From Endotrypanum monterogeii (taxonomy: Eukaryota; Euglenozoa; Kinetoplastea; Trypanosomatida; Trypanosomatidae), in NCBI GenBank assembly GCA_000333855.2, contig CM007343.1:121783-185782 (forward strand): 64,000 nt of DNA. The letters run 5' to 3'. Made by a program: the position numbers and the translations under genes. The notes beneath the pieces were generated by a model. The model saw only the letters and a list, made by a program, of their open reading frames with translations, searched no databases and was not told where the DNA came from. This document shows, piece after piece, positions 1 to 10,500 of the stretch; position 1 is the first letter of the stretch, and the number at the start of each line of letters is the position of its first letter.

Positions 1-1444
1 CCTGTATCACCGCGGCTGGTAGGCAAGGAATTGTGTATTGCTTGGAGATATGCTCTGAAAATTGTGAACCTCCAGGCTCCGCTGCACTCCACCAGCCCTC
101 CGCCGCAGTCTGATACTCGGATAGAGTAAGCAGATAGGGGAAGAGAAGGGTGGACGAACTGGAGTGAAGCTCAGGTGTGAGTGTGTGTTTGTGTGGTTGC
201 CTGTTTTTTTCTTTTTGGGGGGGGTTATCTCGTTTAGTACTTTGGCTTGCCTTCCTTTTTTTCTTTTTGCCCATCGACTTTCGCTGCGATACCCACTCCG
301 ACGCACACTCTCCCAGAGAAACCACCGAGACCCACTCTTTATTTTTCGTTTTTTTTTGCACGTAAACGAACAGGGAAAACGTCTCTCGGTCGGTCTGTGT
401 GTGTGGGGGAGGGGGGGGGCGCTGCTGTGGTGCTTTCGTTCTGGGTCTCCCTCTACGCTGCCTCACGCGTAAAGTGAACACGGCGATCAACTAGAGCGGA
501 GTTTTAAATGATACCATCAGCACCACTCGGCATCGTCCAGCGATCGCACAGAGTTAGCAATGTGAGGAAGGCTTGTAGTGTAGGAATCATGAATCTGTGT
601 AGATGCCGCGTACGAGTGTCAGTACCTGCATAGTTTTTTTTTTCCCTCGTCGGTGTTTTTTTTCCGTTGCTGTGAGCTGTGTGTGCGCGTGTATGTCTGT
701 ATGCCTGTCGAGAGTTACACCAGCACAAACAGAGAGCAGCTCACAGATCGATGCACTCATGTGCACATCAACGAAAACAAGCACTGTGCGGTGTGGTGTA
801 CTGTAGTGAACTGAATGTGTAAGAAGATCTCCAAGAAAATCCCACTGTAACTAGAAGGGGTGTGCTGGGTGGTGGTGTTGGCGAAGAAACGGCACACACA
901 TCTCGTTCTCTCTCTGTGTGTGTGTGTGTGTGTGTGCGCGCCTGTCTTTGTGTGGACGTGTGTTGTTGTGGGCAAACGTGACAGAGGCTGCCCATCTATG
1001 ACAGTGGGGAAAGACGAAGGGAGGGCTTCTTACCTGAACCCCCCCTTTCTTCCCTCCCCTCCCCTCCCCCCTTCACTCTTCGACTGTTCAACGACAAAGG
1101 AATTTTTTTTCTCTTCGTGTCTTCTATCTTTTTTTTTTTTCACCCCTACGGCGTTTGTTGTCCAAAACCGCTGGCCCCCCCCTCGCTCCCCAGCCCTCGC
1201 GCACTTTATGTTCGTGGCCTCTCAGACATTCGCACGTGCACCCACCTATGCAAATGTCTGGCAGGCAACTTAGAGCGCGCGCGGGGGAAAGATTCATATG
1301 GCGTGAAACAACGGGTCTATGCGGGGTGAAGAAGGGTATATTCATTGCGAGTCTTTCTTGGGGCGTCTCGGAATGTTATGGGATCAGTTGACGACAACGA
1401 GAAAGAATGGTAGAGAAACATCGAGACTTCAAAACAAAAGCTCA

Positions 1445-1446
<2 letters not shown>

Positions 1447-1501
<55 letters not shown>
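1447..1501. repeat. (TG)27 microsatellite
   Basis: An uninterrupted TG dinucleotide tract of about 54 bases, one of the longest simple repeats in the window. It lies in the spacer before the ABCG gene. Short reading frames rich in Cys-Val or Thr-His across it are artefacts of the repeat. Confidence 0.95.
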
Positions 1502-1502
<1 letters not shown>

Positions 1503-2230
1503 GCTGCTCTTCTCTCCGTGTTCGGGTATCTGTGCACCTCGGAGGAACAGATACTGAGAAAAAAAGCAGCACCTAAACTCTACGCATAGGAGAGACAGGG
1601 AAGGTGGAGGACACCATCCCGTTGTCACTTCACCTTCCCCCGCCCTATCATTTCCTTCACACAATCCCTCTTCATTTCCTCCCCCTCACCTCCCACTTTT
1701 TTTTTTCCTCCTCTGGAATATTTCCTTTCACTTCCGTGACCTTCGGGATCACACGCACATGCTCTCGCTCGATCCATCATCCGGTGCTGGGAGTTTCTCA
1801 TTTGGAAATACATACACACATACATATATATATATATACCGAACGCGTACATGGGGATGGAAATTTTCTAAAAAGAAATTGCTGCAGTCCTGACTGAAGC
1901 GCCACCCTCCCCCCCCCAAAAAAAAAAAATCCTTCTCATCCGCTACCCTTACGCAATATCCCCACTCTGCTCGACGAGACCCACACGCAGACACAAACAG
2001 CCAAAAAAAAAAGACGTTGGGCAGGTCACCAATTGAAAGAGAGGAAGATAGAAAGGCGATCAAGGCACGTGTAAATCAATGGATTAGTCGAATACTGTAC
2101 CCCTTCATTTTTTTTTACTTGTTGTGCGTCACCTCCAGGATTGTGTTTGCGTGCACTTCTCCAGGTAAAAGAATCGGCTTACCTCCCCCTCCCCTCCCCC
2201 CCCCTACATACACACACGCGCACACACACA

Positions 2231-2257
2231 TTTTTTTCCTGTTTTTCTCACTACTAG
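2231..2257 (+). promoter_or_regulatory. Candidate spliced-leader acceptor for the ABCG gene
   Basis: An almost pure pyrimidine tract (2231-2255) is followed by the AG at 2256-2257, about 350 bases before the ATG at 2611. Trypanosomatid mRNAs are trans-spliced at the first AG after such tracts. Other AGs lie closer to the ATG, so this is the best candidate rather than certain. Confidence 0.5.
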
Positions 2258-2402
2258 TCTTTACTCACGGTGAAAGGCGCGTGTCAATAAATTGTGCAGC
2301 AGGCCTTCCGCTGTGCTCGCCTGTACCTCTCGTACTTCATCGCACACACTCACTCCACTACATCCCGCTTTTCTACTGTGAAGTGTAGTAGTGCAAAAAA
2401 AA

Positions 2403-2433
<31 letters not shown>

Positions 2434-2610
2434 TCTCTCGTGTTCACTTCGCCGCCTATACCTTAAGTGCTCATAACTGTCCCCCGGCCACAGTAGCTGC
2501 TGCCGTCACGCCCCACGTCGCTCCCTCTTTCACACAATACGACCGCACATACACGCGTTCACACCGTTGCTCGATCATTTCTCTGAAGGTAAAGGAGACG
2601 GCCTCCTCAA

Positions 2611-5600
2611 ATGAGTAAAATAATGATAGCACGTCCAGGCGTTTCGTGCGGTGGAATATCGCCAACGCACCCCTTCGTTTTCGCGCTCGCAGCCGTTGTC
2701 TTCCTTACCGTCTTCACGTCCACTACGCACGCATTGCGCGTGGATCCCGCAGCGGCAGGGTTAGGCATGGTGCAAAATAGCGAAAACCTGTTCAACTCCT
2801 TTGGTCAACAGACGGCGCCGACATCGTGCTTCAATGGCGGTATCCTCGAAGGTGACCACTGTATATGTCCCCTCTACTATACTTCAAGCGATTGTTCGCA
2901 GCGGCAATGCCCCAACTCTGTTGACGGCACCGGTCCGCACCGCGTGCGACCTGTCAACGAAGAGAACAAGTTTTGTGATCACTGCGACACTAAACAGTTC
3001 AAGGGCCTCAGCTGTCAGCTGTGTCAGAGCCACAAGGCGTGTGAGCAGTACGCTGGAACGGCTGCCCAGTGCGACAATGGCATGGCCGCCCGCGGAGACA
3101 ATAAGCAGCTTCAGTGCACCCTGAAGAACGACTTTTTTCTTGGTCTTATGGGTGGCCACCGCAACATTAGCGCGGAAATTATGTTCAACTGCTCCACACC
3201 AGATCGCAGAAGCCTTTCGAAAAGTGATCAAGGAGTGTGCAACATGGCTATCTATCGCATAGAGCCCCAAGAAAGTTACGTGGACCCCTTTTTCCGATGT
3301 GACGCACGCGAGTGTTCCTTGAAGTACAGCCGCAAAGACACTTACCTCAGCGTCAACAACAACACGCTGCGGCAACGCTTTTTCCGATCCGCGCGCACCA
3401 CTGGGCAAGTGGCGCTAACGCTCGAGTGCGCCTCGCTGGCACTTCTGGGGCTTTTCACATCGCTACTCGGACCTCATCGTACAAAGCTGCTTACCGTATC
3501 ACTCGCCTCTACCATCACCGTAACGGTACTGGTGTACATCTCCTTGATGATATTCAGTATGCAGCCCAGCTCGACGCCGGACCTGACTGTCGTGTATGAA
3601 TGCCAGAAGACGCACTGCGCCTGCGCTGAGGACCCGCCGTCGCAGTACGACCCGATTTGCTCCAAGACGAAGGAGCTGAACGATATCATTCTGCCGTCGA
3701 TTCAAAATAGTATTCGCCTTCTTTGTGGGCACGACAGCGCAACCTGCGAACTGACGCTGACGGACCTCGCTCTGGTGTTTGAGGGAGACTGTCGTGCCTC
3801 TGAATGCGTCGACCTCGATCGCTTCCCGGATGGCTCGCCAGACGACAACGGCGACAGCGGCGGTGCTGCCATGCTCGCCAAGCAGAATCTAGGTATCCTT
3901 CTCGTAATGCTGATGTTGCTCGTGGCGGGCGGGGTGGGCAGCCACTACTACTACACGGACAAACTTTCCTACGAGCGGGGCAAGGAGTTCCTCGTCACCT
4001 TCCACGTGAACGCACCGCACGGCGACGAGGATGACGACGGCTACGATGAGGCTGACGGTCCAACTGTCGTTGATGAGAGCCACACACGTTTGAACGGCAG
4101 CGCTGGCCACACCACAAATAGCTTTATGGAGTCTGGGGCAGGCCGAAACAATTACGACGCCAGTGCAAATGATCGCGTACCACTGCTCTTCAACTCGACA
4201 CCGTTGCGTCCCGAACGTCGAGGTTTCGCTTCACACAGCAGTCGACGCTCCCTGAGCTCCGTTTCTGTACGTGCAAGTGTGTATGAGCACGCTCTCACCT
4301 TGACTCCGGAGGAGTGCACACGCATTGAGGGAGTGCGTCGACTCACCTCCGCACCGCTGGAGCTCCACGTCTCGGAATTGCAGTACACCCTAAAAGCGCC
4401 GCTGCTGGGTACTGCTGAGGAGGGCCTGCGGCGCAAGCTCCTCCACCGGATCAGCTTCACTGTGTATTCGGGGGATGTTCTTGCGGTCATGGGGTCCTCC
4501 GGTGCGGGCAAAACCACGCTACTGGACCTGCTTTCGGCCCGCGCCAAGTCGGGGACGGTTGGGGGGACGATTCTCCTGAACGGTACACAGATCACCACGA
4601 CCGGCCCCCACGCGTCCCAGTACCGCAATATCATTGGCTATGTATCGCAGGAGGACACACTTCTGCCGTACCTTACTGTGGAGCAGACAATTATGTATGC
4701 TGCACGCCTGAAGCTGCCGAAGGCGTTCTCGCGCAACACTGTGCGCCGCATCGTAACACGCATCATTGAGACTCTGAAGCTGCAGCACTGTGCACAGACA
4801 ATGATTGGCAGTGATACGACGCGCGGTATCAGCGGCGGGGAGAAGCGCCGCGTGTCCATCGCTGTGGAACTACTGGCGAATCCACGCATCCTATTCCTTG
4901 ATGAGCCGACAAGCGGATTGGATACGGTGAGTGCAAAGCGTGTGGTGGAGGCAGTAGTAGAGCTGGCAAAAGACTCCACAATGCGTATGTATGCCAAACA
5001 CTACTTTGCATTCCGCCCCATCGTCATCTTCAGCATCCATCAGCCCTCCCAGGAGATCTATGATCTTTTTGATAAGGTGCTACTCCTGTCGCGAGGGATA
5101 AGCATCTATTGCGGCCCCGCCGCCGTGGCCGCGTCCACTATGGAGGAGCGCGTCACCGCCGCCTTTGGTCACACGCGGGAGGTGCCTAGGAGTAGTTTGC
5201 ACAACAACCAAGCGGAGTACATCATGAAGGTTGAGGAGATGCTGGACGACGCCGTGCGTGCGGAGCTGCAGGAGGAAGACCTCCTCCAGAACACAAACGC
5301 AGCGAGAGCTCAGCGAGGAGGCGCCTCGGATTGTCAGTCTCCATCTGTTGTGATAAGCACACAGGTGCCACCGTGTCGCAGTCCCGAGTCGCCGCTGCCG
5401 CGCGCCCCGTCGCAGTCTGCTGGGATCATTGACCCTAGTGACGAAGACCGACTGGTGAGCGGGGCTGACATCCTCAAGACCACATTTGGCTTCCGTATGT
5501 ACTATGCAAATGTGTATGGACAGCTGCAGCTACTCGTTTCCCGCTCCATCATGTGTTTAGTCGGATCCTTTCACCTGGTGATGTGCCACTCTGCGGTGGT

Positions 5601-6366
5601 AGCCTGCCTGGCGACGTTAATGTGTGTCCTCTACCGCGAACAAGCTCTTGATCTTCCAGGCTCGCTCAACCGCGCTGGATCAGTATCGTTTTTGTTGCTT
5701 GTAACATCCTTTGTGTCTCTGAGCTGCCTCGAACAGCTGATCCTCGAGCGGAAGCTCTTCAACGTCGAGCGGGAGAACGGCTTCTACACGACATGGCCGT
5801 ATCTGATTTCAAAGATCGTTGTCGATATTATACCGCTCCGCGTTATCCCGGCCATGGTACTGGCCTCCGTTATTTACTTCCCCATGGGATTTCGTGTCGA
5901 TGATGGACTGCACTTCTTTTATTTCATCCTCGTAATCGTGCTCTTCTCCATTGCGATCACGATGATGATTTTGTGCATTGGCATTGTCAGTGGATCTTTT
6001 GGTGCTGCCGCCCTGCTAAGCAGTGTCTTTATTCTCTGGAACTTCGTCTTCGGCGGAGCGTTGGTGCAGGCCGACACCATTCCGCCCTCGCTACGTATTT
6101 TCAAATCTCTCTCGCCTTTCTTCCTGGCCTTTGAGTCGCTCATGGTCAACGAGCTCAACGGACAGCATTGTGTCTTTTCTCCAACAGACGAGACAGGCAA
6201 ACAGTCCCCCGTGAGCATTCCGATCATGTGCGTGCAGTACCTAACAAATATTGGGTTAAAAGCAGAGCGCTTCAATGCCGATGTGATGCAGCTAGCCGTC
6301 TACAGCCTCCTGTTTGTGGGCCTCGCTTGGATTTTGCTCTCCACCTGCTCGAAACTCGTTCGTTGA
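2611..6366 (+). CDS. ABCG5: ABC transporter, subfamily G half-transporter (probably ABCG5)
   Basis: This 1251-aa protein is an ABCG-type half-transporter with the ATPase domain before the C-terminal membrane domain. Visible ATPase motifs are Walker A GSSGAGKTT (628-636), the Q-loop Gln near 680, signature ISGGEK (740-745), Walker B ILFLDEPTSGLD (760-771) and the H-loop His near 810. About six membrane segments follow (roughly 1000-1245). The N-terminal half is unusual: a signal-like hydrophobic segment (21-41), a Cys-rich stretch (73-235) containing an EGF-like Cys pattern, two membrane segments near 268-313, a second Cys-rich loop and another segment near 425-443, then an acidic linker. Leishmania ABCG5 has been linked to haem salvage and trafficking. 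The family call is firm; the ABCG5 assignment rests on size and remembered chromosome context. The first in-frame ATG is used as start. Confidence 0.93.
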   Translation: MSKIMIARPGVSCGGISPTHPFVFALAAVVFLTVFTSTTHALRVDPAAAGLGMVQNSENLFNSFGQQTAPTSCFNGGILEGDHCICPLYYTSSDCSQRQCPNSVDGTGPHRVRPVNEENKFCDHCDTKQFKGLSCQLCQSHKACEQYAGTAAQCDNGMAARGDNKQLQCTLKNDFFLGLMGGHRNISAEIMFNCSTPDRRSLSKSDQGVCNMAIYRIEPQESYVDPFFRCDARECSLKYSRKDTYLSVNNNTLRQRFFRSARTTGQVALTLECASLALLGLFTSLLGPHRTKLLTVSLASTITVTVLVYISLMIFSMQPSSTPDLTVVYECQKTHCACAEDPPSQYDPICSKTKELNDIILPSIQNSIRLLCGHDSATCELTLTDLALVFEGDCRASECVDLDRFPDGSPDDNGDSGGAAMLAKQNLGILLVMLMLLVAGGVGSHYYYTDKLSYERGKEFLVTFHVNAPHGDEDDDGYDEADGPTVVDESHTRLNGSAGHTTNSFMESGAGRNNYDASANDRVPLLFNSTPLRPERRGFASHSSRRSLSSVSVRASVYEHALTLTPEECTRIEGVRRLTSAPLELHVSELQYTLKAPLLGTAEEGLRRKLLHRISFTVYSGDVLAVMGSSGAGKTTLLDLLSARAKSGTVGGTILLNGTQITTTGPHASQYRNIIGYVSQEDTLLPYLTVEQTIMYAARLKLPKAFSRNTVRRIVTRIIETLKLQHCAQTMIGSDTTRGISGGEKRRVSIAVELLANPRILFLDEPTSGLDTVSAKRVVEAVVELAKDSTMRMYAKHYFAFRPIVIFSIHQPSQEIYDLFDKVLLLSRGISIYCGPAAVAASTMEERVTAAFGHTREVPRSSLHNNQAEYIMKVEEMLDDAVRAELQEEDLLQNTNAARAQRGGASDCQSPSVVISTQVPPCRSPESPLPRAPSQSAGIIDPSDEDRLVSGADILKTTFGFRMYYANVYGQLQLLVSRSIMCLVGSFHLVMCHSAVVACLATLMCVLYREQALDLPGSLNRAGSVSFLLLVTSFVSLSCLEQLILERKLFNVERENGFYTTWPYLISKIVVDIIPLRVIPAMVLASVIYFPMGFRVDDGLHFFYFILVIVLFSIAITMMILCIGIVSGSFGAAALLSSVFILWNFVFGGALVQADTIPPSLRIFKSLSPFFLAFESLMVNELNGQHCVFSPTDETGKQSPVSIPIMCVQYLTNIGLKAERFNADVMQLAVYSLLFVGLAWILLSTCSKLVR

Positions 6367-7577
6367 TGTTGCACCGTTCACAGCGAGGGAAAAAGTGCGG
6401 AGAAAGGGAGGCAGGGTGATGAGAGATCTAGAATGTGTAGGTCGTGCGGTGCGGTTCCTTGCTCATTGTTTTTTTTTTCTGATAGTGGTGGTCGCCCCTG
6501 TCACCCACCCCTGCCCTCTCTCTCTTCCCATCGCCGCGAATTCGGTGGCAGACCACAGTCCCTGTATGTATACGTGGTATGTCTCCCTATTTACCTTTTT
6601 TTTTCTTGGTTGCCGATTTGCGCCCTATCCCTGCCCACGGGCGACATGGATGTTGTGACTATAGCTGATGTCTTCGATAAATGTGGTTAATGCTTGTGTA
6701 TCCCCCTGTCGGTCTTTTGTGCCGAGGCGCTCATGTCTCTTCCCCTCCTACCTCTCTCGACACACGCGGCCGCTATTCCCCACTAACCTTTTTATATATG
6801 TTGTGTCATGTTGTTGCACTTGCAGAATGTTTAACGTCTGGTGTGTCTCTTGATGGGTAATGCCGTGTCTGACGCATGCGCTTCTCGCCCACCTTTTTTT
6901 TTTTGCACAATATGTTGCGTCACCACTCATAACAGCCCCCCTTTTTCTCTCAGCTCTTTCAGCTCCATGCATACCTGTGGTGAGGAGCGTAGTGGCGGAC
7001 ACATTTATTCACGCTCTCTCTGTTTGTAGGTATGTGTCTGAGTGCGTGTGTGTGTGATGCGCATCGTTTATACCTTCCCGCTTCCCCCTCCTTCCTCTCC
7101 TCTTTCCTTGGTACCCATTGCGAATATCGATATTCTCTGTGACCGCGTTCAACGTGCCTCTTGCTCATTTGTTATCAGGACTCCGGTTTTGTTCGAACCT
7201 CCTCACTCAAAAAAAAAAAAAAATGATCGAGGGTGAAGCACAACGCTGAGCAGTGCGGCGATACGTTTGGGGCTCCATTCTGTCATCCTATGTACATCTT
7301 TGGACCCTCCCACTGGGCATCAAGAGTGGGGGTGAAGACGTTGGTCCGCAGCTGAGAAGAGAGAGGGGAGTGGTCGTGTGTGCCCCTCTACGCTTTAACG
7401 TGTGAATACCGACGGAAAAGATATACGTTATGTTTTTCTCCGATGCATCTCATTCTAAGTGCTTTCTTCCCTTGCTCCCCCCCCCCTACCGCCCTGCCCC
7501 GGCAACTCTTTCCAACGGCAGTGAAGCATAAATGCATACAGGCGCGCTAGCTTGCTCACAACTGCTACCGGTAAGCG
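6367..7577. other. Intergenic spacer
   Basis: Pyrimidine-rich spacer holding the ABCG 3' UTR and the 5' UTR of the next gene. Poly-T runs occur near 6469-6479 and 6894-6905 and a poly-A run near 7208-7222. I see no gene. Confidence 0.7.
7463..7521 (+). promoter_or_regulatory. Candidate spliced-leader acceptor for the 1937-aa gene
   Basis: A long C/T tract starting near 7463 is followed by AG at 7520-7521, 57 bases before the ATG at 7578. Spacing and tract quality fit a trans-splice acceptor. Confidence 0.5.
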
Positions 7578-10500
7578 ATGCCTCGCGAGCTCACTGAGCG
7601 TATTTTTGGGGCTGCGCTCGCCAATGAGTTTCAGTGGCGCAACTTGTACTTGAAGGAGTTCGGCTGTTGCACCTATCCACCGCCGATCCCCAAGGATCCC
7701 TGCACCACATCCGAGGGCGTGTTCCCGCTGCAACGGCAAGTGTCACTCCTCCCTCACGAAAGCAGCAGTAGCAGCGACGGAGACGCGGACGATAACCAAA
7801 CAGACAGCAACTACTTCAATGACACCTCAACAGCGACAATCGATACGTACGACCCCGCCCAAGGGCAACAGGGCACAATGCTCCTCACTTTACCCGTCCA
7901 GGCTGAGGAGAAGCATGAGAGCAACGCGTGGAAGCCTCATCCCCAGAACGGCCGCCCGGAGGACGCGGAGACTCCTCGCAAAAATGCCTCCCGTGGTGCT
8001 CGCCCGATGGCGGATCAATACTTCAGCTTGGACATGTCCCTTTCCCTCAACAAGAATGCAAGTGAGTCGGGCACTGGCCATCAATCTTCCCACCGCAATG
8101 GACAGCGGCGCAACGGCCACGGGACTGTGCTGCGCAAAGACGACTTTTTTGACTCGAACGACGTCTTCTCAACAAAGTTCTTTAGTTTTCTCTGGACAGC
8201 GGACGAGAGCCACGAAGAAAACACAGATGTCACACGCGCGGATGACAACCCGAACCACAGCTCACCAGCGTATGATTCTGCAAAAAGGCCGGCCGCCAGG
8301 CGCAACGCGTACGACACCAACTACTCAAAGCGCCTCACGCTTTCGCGGGCCGGATTCTCAGCAGTGGTGAACAGCACGTTCAAGTCGAACCCGCACGACT
8401 TACCCAAGTCAGTCCTACTACTGCATCACCAAACATGGGCCTTGTTGATGGATAACCGCCTCATGGCCTGGGTGCACCGCGAAGCAGCCGAGCACTGTCA
8501 GCGCGCGACAGTGCTGCGGCAACGCCTGCTCGACATCATCGCGAGCGGTCCTACTAGGATTGACGGTATCGCGTTCACTTTCTCCGAATCCACCAGCTCG
8601 TCACTCTTGTTGCCGCAAGAAGACACACTGCAGAGGACATTGGAGAGCTTCTCCCCCTTTTTTGTCGTGGTGTCGCCACCGGCAGTAGTGCAGAGGGTGA
8701 GGGATCACATCCATGCAGCGCGACAGGTCCAGGGGCGCTCCGGAAGCGGGCACCGATCCAATGTCAACGCCGCGGCTGATCTTATTGGCCTTCCACTGTT
8801 GAGCCAATACGGCTCATGGAGGGAAGCTTACGAGCATCGCAGTCGATGGAACAAGGCGCCGTTCTCGTTCTTTCTTATACACGATGTCAGCTACAACTAC
8901 GCGCAGGTCACGGCCTTCTTCGTGGAGCTGCAGCTGCTCTACACACACAGCCATATTCACTCACGGAACTGCTTGGAGGCGAGGCGGACGCCGGTCCCTC
9001 TTCAAAAAATGGGTCAGCCCCTTTCTAATTTGGGGGCTGCTAGTCCCACAACAGCGGAGCAAAGCAACCAGTGTCCGCTTCTTTTCATGGGGGAATTGAC
9101 AGAGGCTATTATCCTCGCCTACGAACAAAGCCCCGCCCACACCACGCTGTCGATGCTTCGTCGCGTGCTGGACTTTCTGACAGATGCTGCCCTCGACGTT
9201 CTGACGGCGTATCGCTTCATCAGCAGCGAAGCCCTTCAGCGCCAGCACCAGTTCGAGGTGCCAGGCGTAACGATCACGCGGCAGTTTCCCGCCGCTCCAT
9301 CGATTCCCACCGCATTCGCTGCCAATATTTCTCATGAGGTGGCGGCAGAAGTGATTTCAGACACGGCACATGAAACAGATAGCGATGTGGCGTCAGTGGC
9401 CACAGGTAGTGACGAAAATCTGAACGACAACAGTGGCATATCGGGGGTTATGGACAGCTCACACGGAGGCAATAAAATCGACAATGCCGCGGGCAACGGA
9501 AGCTCAGCGAGTATACCCCACATAGAGCCGAGGCGTGTCACGGAGCACGACATCAACGCTCTTTTTGAGATCGCCTACTGGTTTGTGGACGCGACGACGG
9601 CGAACAACAAGGTACCACTCGACCCGACTCTTCTCGCCGGCATTTACCCTGGAGGCCGTGGTGTGGCCTCATCCATGTTTCCGACCCTCAACGCGGATGG
9701 GTCACAGTCGATTCTCCCACACAACACTGACACTCCCCCGCCGACTGAGACAGAGAACCTCTCGGCTTTGCCGATACCACAATCGCAGCAATACCTGCCT
9801 GGTCGCGCACAGGTTCATAATCCTGTCGGCTCGCTTGCGGAGGCGGTGACGCTGCTGGAAGCTTACAGGTACCCCTTCAAGCCGCGTGACGATAAACCGA
9901 TCCGTGGCGCTCGCAAGAGGCGACAAGGTGGGGCCCAGGGTGACGCGAAAGCCCGACGTAGGGGCAATGCTCCAAAGAAGCCCGCGTCTCCGCATACACC
10001 GGCTGTCTCCTTCTCAAATTCCTTCAGAGGGTTCATCAGCCCTTTAGTTATCCTCACCACCTATATACGCATGCACGGTGGCATATGGCTGAAGCAGCTT
10101 TTTCGCCACGTCTTCGAGCTGCTGCGCAAACCTGGTATCCTACTTTATGTCAACACCCTTGAGCTCGACGCCACATGGGCCTCCCTACAGTCGCCGCCAC
10201 CACTGTCGACACAGGAAAACGTCAAGCAGGGAGACACCGGAGGAGCGCGAGGACGTCTACACCGACCGCGCCCCTCAGTAGCGGTATCAGCAGCAACAGC
10301 GTCTCCGGCTTTGGGCACCGCCGCTGAAGCAGACACAAATAGGAGTGACTTTTTCTATGGACTCAAGTGTCTGGAAGATCTCATTTGTCAAGATATTTTG
10401 TATTCACTGAATCACTTCTTTGGGTTTCTCTACGGCAAGCGATCTCCGGCTGCGCGACTGCCAAACGGGATTTCCCTGCTGCTAACTCAATTTGTGTCCA

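Larger units (their letters stand above)
1..2610. other. Intergenic spacer upstream of the ABCG gene
   Basis: No convincing gene is seen. The stretch is low complexity: homopyrimidine runs, (TG)n near 914-938 and 1447-1501, (TA)n near 1824-1838 and 2404-2432. It should hold the 3' UTR of a gene lying before the window and the 5' UTR of the ABCG gene. One frame is open from base 1 to a TAA at 127-129 and could be the last 42 codons of an upstream gene, but nothing in it is recognisable. Confidence 0.6.

Noticed and set aside
1..129. Frame open from base 1 to a TAA at 127-129, possible C-terminus of an upstream gene
   Set aside because: Only 42 codons without a recognisable motif; another frame is open almost as far, so chance cannot be excluded.
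860..1664. Frames full of Cys-Val or Thr-His
   Set aside because: They are products of the TG/AC dinucleotide repeats and homopyrimidine runs.
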